Below, one piece after another: positions 44,931 through 56,770 of a stretch of 64,000 nucleotides of DNA. The position numbers and the translations under genes are program-made. The notes below the pieces were generated by a model that saw only the letters and a program-made list of their open reading frames with translations, was not told the origin of the DNA and made no database searches. This DNA comes from Carnegiea gigantea. Its lineage: Eukaryota > Streptophyta > Magnoliopsida > Caryophyllales > Cactaceae. The stretch covers positions 1 through 64,000 of the forward strand of contig JAKOGI010002754.1 in NCBI GenBank assembly GCA_029747015.1, written 5' to 3'. The first letter of the stretch is position 1; each line of letters starts with the position of its first letter.

Positions 44931-47900
44931 CGTGAGACCTGGAGTTTCTAATGGAAAAATAAAATTCAAAGAGGATTTAGTTTGTCATACTTGCTTAATA
45001 AATATTATGCCTGTTGAGTTAGAGAATTTTATTTTAATATTTGCTGACCTACAGCTATTTTATTACCCAAGTTCTTGATCTACACAACCTCAGTCCCAAA
45101 AAAAAAAAATAAATAAATAAATAAATAAATTGTCTAAAGTTCTATAACTTGAATAGCCTTCGATTTTTTGAAACTCCAACCAAAGCGATTCCCAAATACG
45201 ATCAGATTGTTGAACCCTGGTAATAGTTCTGTAATTTACTAAATCGATCCTTAATATATTCAAGGGCGGGTAAGCTGACCCGCGATTATATTTAGGATTC
45301 GGTTTAGGATTAAGAGCCCGGGAATTCGAATAATAATGATCAAGTGGGCCGTGGTTTTGTGGGATTAGTAGATCAAAAAAGGGGGGGGGAGGGGATTAAA
45401 ATTTATCAAACATGCGTGAACCCCCCCGTGTGCCTGCTTCTTCTTCCTCCTTCACACGTGACCTCGACACCCCTTCTCTCTGCTCGTTCTTCTGCTTCCT
45501 TCACCATTCGTAGATCTCAAACTCCACACCTGCCTTCTCTTCTCTGTTCCTCGCTGCTACGCTGCGCATCAGGCCTGACCGGACCCCAGGCGACGTCCAC
45601 CAGGTGCCGGCGTCTCCCCCTGCGCGTGGCCGAACACCCGTCCGTTTTCGGGCATGCAAGGTGAATTCGAACCTCTTTTTCTTCTATAATTCGATCCTCA
45701 CCCTAATTTCATCCTAATTGTGCCTAAAATTATCAGAAATTGCAAGTTAGGGTTTCTGGTTTGGTGGTGTTCGAACCTCACGCGAAGGCAGCAGATTTTC
45801 TAGGTGTGCGGAGTTCGAATTTACTGGGTGTGTGGAGTTCGAATTTAGCTTCAATCTAGCCAATTTGCACGCATATAGCTTGAATTCGAGGTGGGTAAAT
45901 CCTTAATCCCTCCTATTTTATAGATTTCGAATAATAACTATACGAATCAGTTTATTAAATTGGTAGATTGGATTGTTGTTGTTGTATGAATTCGATTGTA
46001 TGCGTGAAAAAACTTTGATTTTCCTCAATTTACAGCTTCCCTTAATATTAGTGCGAATTCGTATGTAGTATTCAGATTTTAGGCCTCGAAAATGGGTTTT
46101 AATTTCGAACTTAGTTTGAATTAAACGTTAGCTAAGCACGTTATGTCTCAAACGGGTTTCGGTCTATGATTAGCAAACGTATTACATTTAAAAGAAGCTT
46201 TTAAGCTAAAAAGTGAAGTCGTTTTATGAGTTAGCAATCATTTTACATTTATTAAGAAGCTTCTAAGTTGAAAACGAGATCGTTTTACGATTTAACAACC
46301 CTATTACATTTATACGAAGCATTTAAGTTAGAAACTAAGTCGTTATACGATTTAGTAAACATTTTACGTTTATAAAAATTCTTTAAGTTATTTATGAAGC
46401 CGATATGCTTGCTAACAGACCTTATTTTGTTTATAAGAATCTTGTAAGTTTAAAACGAAGTTGTTTTACAAACTAACAAACGTATTACGTTATTAAGAAG
46501 CTTTTAAGTTGAAAACGAAATCGTTTTACGATTTAGTAAACTTATTACGTTTATACGAAGCATTTGAGTTAGAAATTAAGTCATTTTACGATTTAGTAAA
46601 ACCTTTAAGTTTGTAAGAAGTTTTTAAGTTATTTATGAAGCCGATTTACGTGTTAACAAATCTTATTTCATGTATAAGAAGCTTGTAAGTTTAAAATGAA
46701 GTCGTTTCACAAACTAACAAACATATTACGTTATTAAGAAACTTTTGGGTTGAAAACGAAATCGTTTTACGATTTAATAAACTTATTACGTTTATACGAA
46801 GCATTCAAGTTAGAAACTAAGTCGTTTTACGATTTGGTAAACGTGTCACCTTTATAAGAAACTTTTGAGTTTAAAGTGAAGTCGTTTTAAGTATTAACCA
46901 ACTTATTGCTTTATAAGAAGCTTTTAAGTCTAAAAGGAAGTTGTTTTATGAGTTAATAAACGTATTACGTTTATACGAAGCTTTTAAATTAGAAATGAAG
47001 TCGTTTCACAAACTAGCAAACGTTTTACGTCTATAAGAAGTTTTTTAAGTTAAAAACAAAGTCATTTTGCGAGTTAGTAGTCGTGTTACGTTCATATGAA
47101 GCTTTTAAGTTAGAAACGAAGTCGCTTTACGAATTGGTAAACGTATTTTATGAAATTAGTTTACATGCTAGCAAATTTATTACGATTATGGAAAGCTTTT
47201 AAGCTATTCATGAAGTCGATTTATGAGTTAGCAAACTTGGCTTGTATCATGTTCATCCTTTTGCATTTGAAGGATTGAAATGAGCGTAAAAAGGGCAACT
47301 GAAGGTGATTATTTACGAATCATAGCTTTGGAGTACATGCTGATTAACTACCCAAGTTTTGAATCGTGAGTTAGTAGACTCACCATGATTTTTAAGAGGC
47401 TTTTCTTGTTGTTTGCCTAAAAACTAAAGTTGCAAGAGGATTATGTTTTTATGTTATAAGTTCATAAAACATACATATGAATAAGTATAAGCATGTTGTT
47501 TACTAAGTATGTATGTGTATGAATGTTATAAGTTCCTAAGACATATATGTGAATAAGTATAAGTACGTATGTGTATGAATGGTTATGTTATGTTATGTAT
47601 ACATGGAGGAGCTACTCTAGAAACTTTAAGCTTAAGTCTGAGACCCAGGGATGGCGGCTTAGTTCCCGCCTGGTATCACACAAGTTATGTTATGATAGAT
47701 TCAGGGATGGTGGTTTGATTCCCGCCTGAAGTCTAAGTATGAAAATTATGTCTCAGCATATTATGATGTCTGTCCAGATAGGCGTATGTTGCCGCTCGAG
47801 TTTGGCCGACTCGGGATGGCAGTAACAAAGTACCTCTAAGAGTCTAGTCTCCTCATTTACGTGAAAAAGTTACTATGTATGATTCTCGGTAAGTGAAACT

Positions 47901-48681
47901 TATGTGCAAAACCCCTTTTTATGCTATGTTTCTGGGCTTACGTAACTTTATTATGTTAAGTCAATGCATTACGGTTTCTTCTAAAGTTAAGCTTTTTGGC
48001 ATGACTATTCCTTCGCTCGGTTATGGTTCGAATATGATGTATTATGTGGAAGCTCTTCAACTAAAATGAATTACCAAAGACTTTCGTTAGTTAATATGTA
48101 TTTTAAGTATGTTTTGGGAGAGAGGGTTTACTCACTGAGCGGTGGTTGCTCGTTCCCATTACTTTTCCCCTTTTCCCCCAGATCGACAGATATGTGACTG
48201 ACGTGTGGAGTGCAACAAGGATGGACTTGCTTGGTTTGATTATGACATGATTATGTAATATTGGTTATGTTTGTAAGGTTATGTAATTATTTATCTTCTT
48301 GTAAGGTTTATGAAAAATAGAAAGCTCTATATACTCCGGGCGTGTGGACTGTAGAGTTGTGAACTTCGACGTGTAGCCACAGAGTTATTGGTGTTATTTA
48401 GTACCTTTATGTATTGCAGGGATGTAATGTAAAGTTTAGGCCTGGGAAAATGATCAGTTTTCAGGGGAAACTCTGTCCGTTTTGCCCCAAAAATTAAGAA
48501 AATCCTAACATTCCTAGCCCTAGGGTTAAACTCAGGACCCAATTATGTTATAGTGGCTTATGTTTTAAATATTAAGTCCTAATAGGTTATGTTTCAAATT
48601 GATTAAGCAAGTTGCCTTAATAGTCTTTCCCAGGGAAAGACTGTGGCGCGTAACATGACCCGGTGAGATCGGGGTGTTACA
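44931..48681 (+). repeat. 3' LTR of the gag-only element
   Basis: 3751 bp, from CGTGAGACCTGGAG (first base C where the 5' LTR has T) to GGGGTGTTACA. It includes an AAAT microsatellite (about 45108-45130), a G run (45381-45390) and the second 60-bp array. Confidence 0.93.
46155..47240. repeat. 60-bp tandem array in the 3' LTR
   Basis: The same array as in the 5' LTR, again about 18 units with constant 60-bp phase and the same unit order, including TTATTTATGAAGCCGAT at 240-bp spacing. The array was therefore already present before this insertion. Confidence 0.92.
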
Positions 48682-48686
48682 TCTAG

Positions 48687-50097
48687 ACTAATAACTGTAG
48701 TTGAACTACCAGGACTCGAAAATCAAGTAACCCTAGAAAAAGTGCACTTCCTAATAGTGCCAGACATTTATCAATTAAAGAGAATATTTAGCCTAAGTCA
48801 ACTGAAGAAAAGGAATAATCATGAAATTAACCAAGCCACTTCATTATGATTTCCAACATGTAAAAAACCAAGAAAGTGAAGGAGATGGACAACCAAATCT
48901 TCCGAGTACACTCAGCTCTTAACCCAACAGAAAAACCAAGATCCGATTAGAGAGTTGAAACAATCAAAATGTACAAATCAAACGTAAAACCGACAGCTAG
49001 AATCAAGGCAAATGGATCAAATCTCGATGGGGCAAAATTATCCAAATCCAAGTGGAGATACTAATCATAATAGAGTAGAATCTGAGCAGAGCCGATGTCA
49101 ATGGTTACTCGCCATATTAGCATATCCAGAGTAGCCATGAAATTGAATCATAACTCAAATCTGCATGATATTCTAAATAAGATATGAAGATTGAACTCTT
49201 GCTTGCACTTTTGGAACCCAAAATTAAATTTTTTCACTTGAACTTAACCAAACCAGAATAAAATACATGAATTTGGGAGTTTAGAGAGTGCATATGAAAC
49301 TAAAATGAATAAGAAATAATAAGAACCACTGAAGAACTAAAATCGAAGAAAATTTTTGAAAAGCTCCTGCCTTCCTACTCTGCCCTTCAATCGGTCAATT
49401 TGTAGCATGAATTTCACCTTCTTTGTCCTTGAATCGCCTGCAACCATCGATTTGATGATGGTGATGATGAAGGAGTAAGTAACGAATGATGGAATTTAAC
49501 ATGATGATTGATAAAATAGAGGTGCTAGAGAGAGTTGCGGCTATGGGGAGGAAGATGAAGGAGCAGCCCCGTCTCAGGCTTCCGGGTTCTCTTAGCTGCT
49601 ACTAGGGAAGAGGAAAGGCAGAGGTCACGTGCAGAAAGCATGACCATTAAGTGAAATAGTGGGGGGTGCAGGCCCTGGCGTGTGGGCTTCTGTGAAAGTG
49701 TGTATGGGCCCGGCCCAGCGAGATAGGCAAAAGAAGGAGAAAAAGGGGGTGCTTGCGGTCACATAAGAGTCGCATGGCCGAATAAGTGAGAAGGTGTTTG
49801 GGCCAGGCTTGGGTTTAAGTGGGGCAAGCGGAATAGGCTTCGATTCTGGGCAACAGTTTGGCCTGAGAGAGAGAGAGATGGGAGAAGGAGGAGATGAAGT
49901 TGGACGCTGGGTTAGGTCACCTCTCTCTCTTCTTTACTCTTCACTTGACCCAATCCTTGAGCAAGTTGTTTATTTTTCCAAATTTTCCAATTCCTACAAA
50001 ATAAGTAAAATTACATTAAAATTCTAATTTAATAATTTATTTTAAACAATTATTAGATAATAAAGGGGTATAAATTAACATAATTTCCAGTTGAACA
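48687..50097 (-). repeat. Athila LTR B, right piece
   Basis: 1411 bp continuing LTR B after the nested element (ACTAATAACTGTAG onward), ending CAGTTGAACA. With the left piece it gives 1513 bp, the same size as LTRs A and C. Confidence 0.9.
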
Positions 50098-51890
50098 AAT
50101 ACCCCCAGACCTAAATTTTGCTCGTCTTCGAGTAAAATAAAACTAAAAAACGTTGGAAGGAAAAATAATCCTACTCATATCCGTAGGAATCACGGTTGCA
50201 TGTAGCATATGCAATAAGCCCTTTGAACCCCTAGTGGATGAAGAAGGTGTCATGAAGATTTGCAGAAGATATACCAACAAAATCTTGAAAATTTTTTACC
50301 TTCCAAAAACTCATATATACAACACCGGGGAAACATATGTGTACAATCCAATCAACTACATCACTCAAGTAACCAAAGAATGAGACCACATATAAATATG
50401 ATGTACACATTGAGAAACTCTTAAACCCCACTGGTGACATTTATACACCGTCTTTCACCCCACTTACAAATTATATACAAGCGTGACTGATAGAACCTCA
50501 GTTTAGGGAAGTATAAGACACTCGCACTTATGTTTTTAAGATATAACAAGGTTTACTCAATTCTCTTCCAATCAAATAAACTTTCACAGGCTTACTAAAA
50601 TTCTCAATTCTCCAGCACTAAAATGCAAAATACAACATGGCAATAAAGAGGGCTTTTGAGGTTTGTAATAGGGCTAAGGGTAAAGGATAAGAGACGGACA
50701 AATGATTTGGGAAATGAGGAGCTAAAAGCCATAGCCAATGAGCAACCAGCACTTACACTAATTATAACAACTACACACTTTCTCAAAACAAAATTAAGAA
50801 CACAACCCACTTAATTGGACATTAGAAATGAGCATACACAAAGACCACATTCATGCCAAACACTCTTATTCGCAACTCTTTTTGAAATTTTTTTCACCAT
50901 TAGTTTAATCTTTTTTCCATTTTTTTTCTTTTTGTTTTTCTTGCTTTTCTTCTTCTTCTTTTTTTTTAATTAAGAAAATGAATGGATGGCATGCATAAAA
51001 ATAATAACACCCAATTTCCAAATGGTCACAATGAGACATCCCATCATATAACCAAAATCAAACACCAATTACATAAACACCCAAAAGCTACCCACCATTT
51101 ATTGAAGTGTTGCTCCACTAGTCTTGGCTTAGGTAAAGGAAATGTGTTTAGGCCAAAGGCTAAAATGAAGTGTCCACAACAAAAGCGGTTAAGGTCCAAA
51201 GGGGTTAACAAAGGGTAAACCAGTTAAATCAGGGTGGCAATTTGGCTAAGTGGCTCACAAAACAAAGAATGCCTTTTATCATGTTATCATAATGCATATG
51301 GTAAATGGGATTTTGAAGAGAATCAAAGTAAGTTCTAGAGATATAATCATGGAAGAGACACACATGAAATAAAAAGGTGAGACTAAAACGATGAATTAGT
51401 CTTTAAGGCTCAAAATCTCACGGGTTCATCTACCAAAGTCAAGCTTGCATTCGAAAAATGGCCGGGGTTAGGACTATACAAACATAGCACATTATGACTA
51501 AGTTCTATCAATGCACAGCGCATCTATATACAACCTAATAACTTAGGTACAAGGCAACATAATCAATCAGAATAGCACATATATTCCCAAAAAAAAAAAA
51601 AAATCTTTTCAAATTTTTCAGTTTTTTTTAAGCTTTTAAAACAAAGTTTCGCCACCCCCACACCTAAATCACACAATGTCCTCATTGGAAGTAGAAAGAA
51701 ACTAAAAACACAAAAATAAAAACTAAAAACAAAGACAAATATACCAAAAAAAAGACTTAAAAACCAAAACAAAAGATACAACTCAAAAACAAATGTACAA
51801 ACATATACGCATAAAGGCAAAAGTAAAGAATCCAAATATACAAAAAAGAAAAGAAAAATAAGAAAAAGAGAAAGGAAAGAAAAAAATATC
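50098..51890 (-). other. Athila 3' spacer, copy 2
   Basis: PPT on the minus strand: AGGTCTGGGGGTATT next to the LTR. The stretch matches 29034-30845, including the block GACATTGTGTGATTTAGG then TGTGGGGGTGGCG at 51651-51683 and the plus-strand 78-codon frame (50982-51218). No env gene. Confidence 0.7.
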
Positions 51891-53202
51891 AATCAAACTA
51901 GGTTGGGTGCTAAGTGCACCCGAGCTATTTCAGCAGCACAATTACTCTTCAGAACTCGACCTATGGAGTATAAGACACTCCATATTTTCTTGGCTCAGCA
52001 ACTCTTCAGAGCTTGACCTGCGGAGTATAAGACACTCCACATTTTCTTTGCTCCGCAACTCCAGAAATTGCTTCAACCGTTGGCCATTCATCTTAAATGT
52101 GGCACCACTCTGAGGAGACTGAATCTCAACTGCACCATAGGAAAAAACATGTGAAACAATATAAGGACCCATCCATCAGGACCTCAATTTCCCGGGAAAT
52201 AAATGGCGCTTAGAGTCATATAAAAGTACTTTCTGTGCTCGGGAAAACTCTTTCCTAAGAATATTTTTGTCATGAAATAACGTAGCCCTCTCTTTGTAAG
52301 ATCGAGTACTCTCATAAACCTCAGTTCTTATCTCTTCAAGCTTACCCAGTTATAGTCTCCTCTCTTGATCGGCCTTAGTCAAGTCATAATTGAGCATCTT
52401 AATAGCACACCAAGCTCTATACTCTACCTCAGCAGGGAGATGACAAGGCTTACCATAAAAAATCCTACAAGGTGGCAAACTCAAGGGATTTTTGAAAGCG
52501 GCCCTATAAGCCCAAAGAGCATCTACTAGCTGCTGGCCCTATCTTTCCTGATCTTGCTCATAGTCTTCTCTAGAATCTGCTTAATTTGCTGATTGGACAC
52601 TTTAACCTGACCACTCGGTTCAGGATGTGGGATAGCAAGTCTATGAAATATGGAGTACCTCCTTAATAAGGTATCAAAGAACCTGTTATTAAAGTGGGTG
52701 CTCTGATCACTAGTGAAAGCGTGGGGCATGCCAAACGTAGCAAATATGTTCTCCCTAAGGAACTTCACAACCACCTTAGCGTCACTGGTCCTAGTAAGGA
52801 TGGCCTCTGCCCATTTAGAAACATAGTCTACCGCTAGCAATATGTACTCATTCCCAAAAGAAGATGGAAATGGTCCCATGAAATCTAAACCCCAAACATC
52901 GAAAATCTCCACCACAATGATGGGATTAAGTAGCATCATATCTCTTTGACATATTCTACTCAACTGTTGGCACCTAGGGTAACTCTTACAGTATTCACAA
53001 GCATCCCTAAATGCGGTGGGCTAATAAAAACCACATCGAAGAACTTTAGCTGCAGTCTTTCTCCCACTGAAATGCCCCTAGACGCTTGATCATGAAAGAA
53101 TGAAAGAACACTCCTAGCCTCATGGTCTAGAATACACCTCCTAAAGACTTGGTTAGAATAATACTTAAACAAGTAAGGATCATCCCAAACAAAGAATTTC
53201 AC
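51891..53202 (-). pseudogene. Athila integrase and pol C-terminus, copy 2
   Basis: Open stretches 53202-52960 (zinc-finger side, FVWDDPYLFKYYSNQVF), 52963-52526 (core) and 52172-51942 (C-terminus). The first two catalytic aspartates are in VWGLDFMGPFPS and TSDQSTHFNN. The third position reads GQVKVSN (52601-52603), lysine instead of glutamate, so the enzyme is dead. The C-terminus has a 57-bp in-frame duplication (19 residues, SKENVECLILRRSSSEEL and SQENMECLILHRSSSEE). Some frameshifts separate the pieces. Confidence 0.85.
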
Positions 53203-53505
53203 AAGGTAGGAGAACCTATCTCTATCATTCTTAGTCCAACCCTCAGGGATCCTCCCAGAAACTAGGTACTTTACAATGTCAGTATATCAAGGATCAGAGT
53301 TGACTACATATAGTTGCTTGTCAATGAAGCATTCAGAAATATTAGACTCACTATCTCCATCATAGAGAATCCTAGACAAATGGTCAGCTACAAGGTTCTT
53401 AGAAGCTTTCTTGTCCCTAATATCATAATCAAATTCTTACAACAGCTAGATCCACCTCACTAGTCTAGGCTTAGCATCCTTAATCAAGGCATTGGCAGTG
53501 ATCAG
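53203..53505 (-). pseudogene. RNase H tail and deletion junction, copy 2
   Basis: It matches copy 1 up to about 32360 and then jumps. Around 53478-53510 a short filler CCTTAATCAAGGCATTGGC, GATCAGTATACAC and the linker sequence around ATCATCAAGATCATCAT are joined. The RT, most of RNase H and the first part of the linker (about 1.5 kb in copy 1, 32400-33920) are missing. Confidence 0.8.
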
Positions 53506-54000
53506 TATACACAAACATATCATCAAGATCATCATCAAATCCACAATCTTCCACCTAATTAAGAGTAGAAAACTTCATATCATCAGAAGAAGGTTGTCTT
53601 TGCATATTTAAGATGTTCAATTCTAGGGTCATGTTGGGAAGAGACAGTCTCATCATGCCATTCCCATAATCAATTGGCGCATTGGCAGTGGCAAATAAAG
53701 GAAGCCATAAAATCACAGGGACTTGATTAGCAATATTAAACAACTTCTCAGTGTCAATCACTACAAAGTCCACAGGGTAAATAAATTCACTCACTCTAAT
53801 CAACTCATCCTCAGCTGTACCCCTAGGCAGCCAGGTCAATCTATCAACTTATTGAATGACCATCTTGGTAGTTTTTAGCACTCCTAACCCTAGCCTCTCA
53901 TACTCAGTGAAGGCTATCAAATTGAAGTTGGCCCCTAAAGCAAGCAAAGCTTTGTGAATAAACTGGTCCCCTATAACTATGGAAATAGTAAGGCCACCGA
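53506..54000 (-). pseudogene. Athila protease and linker remnant, copy 2
   Basis: Counterpart of 33890-34400. The open stretch 53839-53555 contains IYPVDFVVIDTEKLFNIANQ and LELNILNMQRQPSS. The protease active-site region near 53945-53880 is broken. It lies directly beside the deletion junction. Confidence 0.75.
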
Positions 54001-55966
54001 GGTCCTTATCCTTCACTGAGATCTAGTAGGAAATGATAGAACTATTGCTAGAGGCTAAGAAAGCCTTCTTAGGGACACTAGTGGCTCTTTTAGTGGTACA
54101 CATATCCTTTAAAAACCTAGCATATGGCGACATTTGCTAAATGGCATCGAGTAAAGGAATGTTGATTTTGGCTTTAGAGAAAGTCTTTCTCATCTTCTCA
54201 ATATGGTCTTGGTCTTTCATATTAATCCTATGGGGAAAAGCAGGTAAAGATTTATGGACTTTCCTAGCAGAAGGAGGTGAGGAATAATCCTTAGTCGGTG
54301 AAGGATCCACTAAATTAGATGAATCTTTCTCCTTAGGCTCCCTTTTGTTAGAAGACGACTCAGTAGGTAAAAGATTATCATAATTATTGGGACACCATCA
54401 TTAGCGTCTAACTTATTGGATGAACTAGTTTTTAGAGAAAAATGAGGAGAAGAACAATTTTAGAAGAAACTGTGAGGATACTTGCAGGCCTCACTAGAAG
54501 TTCTTACTTGATTATCAATCTCTTGACCAGATCAAGGAGATATAATTGCATTCACTTTACTCACAGACTCGCTAGGGTTTACACCAGAAGAAGAGGAGAC
54601 GTGACCCTTGGGGCTAACCTCAGGCTGACTTGAAAAAGTAACTAGCTCCCTAGAAGATGATGCTAACTAGGAAATATGTTCAGTCACCATTCTTATCATT
54701 TTTGCCATATTAGCATTAATCATTCTCTCTATATCGTTATTAATTCTCCTCTCAATCTTATCAATATCAGTGTAACCAAGAGGAGGTTGAACTTGAGCTA
54801 TAGGAAGTAGATGTCTAGGTGCGTTAGGCACACCTGGAAAAGCCAGTCACTGAAAAGCATTAGAGGGATGAGAAATGGGCTGGGAGTTATTTCCATGAAA
54901 CACTCCAGGTTGGGAGTTAGGGACCGCAGTATTTGGCCCACTACTCCAAGAAAATTTAGGGTGATTTCTCCACCCTGGATTATAGTAAGGGAAAAAGGTC
55001 ATTCCTAGGTCTCTAAAAGGCCATACTCACTGGTTTTTGTCTAGTTAATAACTAATGAGCAAAATAAGGACAAATACTCAAAGAATGATCTAAGGCCTGA
55101 TAGTGAGAACAAGACACCATAGAAGCTTAAGAAATTTGGGGAGTCTAGGAAAACAACCCCTTCAATATGTTCTCTAACACGATAATTTTACACTCTAAGT
55201 GACTCACATCAGACACAAAATGCAACCCACCCCTAGTAAACCTAGAGCTTAGATTGTCAGCTCTAAAAATTTCCAAGCAGTAGTGGCGCTATTAGAAAAA
55301 AAGCCACCTTGACACATGAACTCTAACATGGTTCTAGTCTATTGGTCAAGTTCTTCACAAATAATTTGGCACAAATGTGCTTGGTCTGAACCATGATGGG
55401 GACACTAGGCTAACAAATTTTTGAACCTATCAAAGCATTTCCAAAACAACTCTCTTTCTAGTTGCACAAATTGATTAATCTCATTCCTTAGCTTAACGGT
55501 CTTGGCATTTGGAAAATATTGTCTTAAGAACAATCTAAAAAAATTATTCCAACAAGTAACAAAATTAGCAGCCAAGCTATACATCCAACATTAAGCAGAA
55601 TCTTTCAATGCAAAAGGAATCAATTTCGTTCGCATAACATCAATAGGGATGTTATGAAATACATCATAGAACACAATTCTTTGAATTCCCTCAAAAACAA
55701 ATAAGCATCCTCTAAATCCATGAATTTTGGGAGCATTTGAGTATAGTGAGGTCTCAACTCGAAAATCACATTTGGTCCTAAGTTAGGTAAAGTAAAACAA
55801 GATGCAAAACAGTCCTGTGAGGATAGAAATCAACACTCAAAGATCCCTTTTGTGCCATTTCTTGCAATCCTAGTTTAGGCTTGGGCTCAAGTTTGAGTTC
55901 TAGGTTAGAGTCAGGTTCACTCCTAACAAGCCTCTTGCTTTCAGGATCTCTAACCCAACCAGCCAT
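54001..55966 (-). pseudogene. Athila gag and gag-protease linker, copy 2
   Basis: It starts with MAGWVRDPESKRLVRSEPDS (55966) and matches copy 1 down through capsid fragments in several frames. The zinc knuckle at about 55062-55103 reads CSHYQALDHSLSIC, with tyrosine instead of the second cysteine, so RNA binding would be lost. The linker region (54300-54700) is continuous here and shows the empty site of the solo LTR (GGTGAAGGATCC at 54298-54309). Confidence 0.8.
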
Positions 55967-56746
55967 GCATGTCCCACACCCTCATAAAAGCATATCTTCT
56001 TGGTCTTTTTCTTTTCTAATTTTAACGAATTTTGGATTGTTTCTAATTTTTTTTCTTTTCTTACTTTTTGCACAAAGGAAAAAAACAAAAACACAAAGTA
56101 AACTAATCCTAGGAACAAAACAAAAATAGAAAACTCAACATAACAAAAAAAACCGAAATAAACTAAACCTAACAAGCAAAATCTAAGAATAAAATTAAAA
56201 TAGAAAATCAAACTCCTAAAATTAGAACCCTATACACAGAAAATTCAACATAATCATAAGGTACCTGAATATATTTTTTTTTTTAATTTTTCTGTCCCCA
56301 AACAGCATATAAAAGTCCAAATAGAAAATTATTTCTAAAAATCACAGAAAATTCCAGAATATCCTACAAATCGCACACAACTTCACCTAGAGTGTAAAAG
56401 TCATGGAGAATCTATGAAAAATATTAGCATAAAAAAATTCAAACTAGAACAGCACCAAATAATTCAAACAGGATCTAGAAATTCATGAAAAACCTGCACT
56501 AGCCAGTTTCTGTTTTCTTTTTTTCTTTTGTCAGTTCTTTTCTTTAGTAGTGAAATAAACACTAAAATCGAGGCTAAATTGACTAAAACACAAAAAAAAT
56601 ACCAACTCAAATCAAAAATCAAAATCCAAAAAATCTAAACTAAACTAAAACTAAATCTAATCAAAAATCAAAAATGCACAAACAAAAATGACTCAATGAC
56701 TCAATAACTAAACTACGACTCGACACAACCTAAGTTCACAATCTCA
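55967..56746 (-). other. Athila leader, copy 2
   Basis: A-rich non-coding leader matching 39072-39883, with a T run near 56275-56290. No gene supported. Confidence 0.7.
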
Positions 56747-56764
56747 TCCACGACAACGGTGCCA
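56747..56764 (-). other. Athila primer binding site, copy 2
   Basis: The minus strand reads TGGCACCGTTGTCGTGGA, closer to the canonical Athila site than copy 1, six bases from LTR C. Confidence 0.8.
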
Positions 56765-56770
56765 AGAACT

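Larger units (their letters stand above)
40010..48681 (+). mobile_element. Gag-only Tekay-like LTR element (TR-GAG type)
   Basis: An 8672-bp element inserted in Athila LTR B with the duplication TCTAG (40005-40009 and 48682-48686). Two very long LTRs (3618 and 3751 bp) enclose only 1303 bp with a tRNA-Met primer site, gag and a polypurine tract. No protease, RT or integrase is present, so it could only have moved with enzymes from a relative. The gag, the double zinc knuckle and the TTCGAGGACGAAA motif before the PPT are typical of Tekay/Del chromoviruses. This build corresponds to the class called TR-GAG. Confidence 0.92.
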
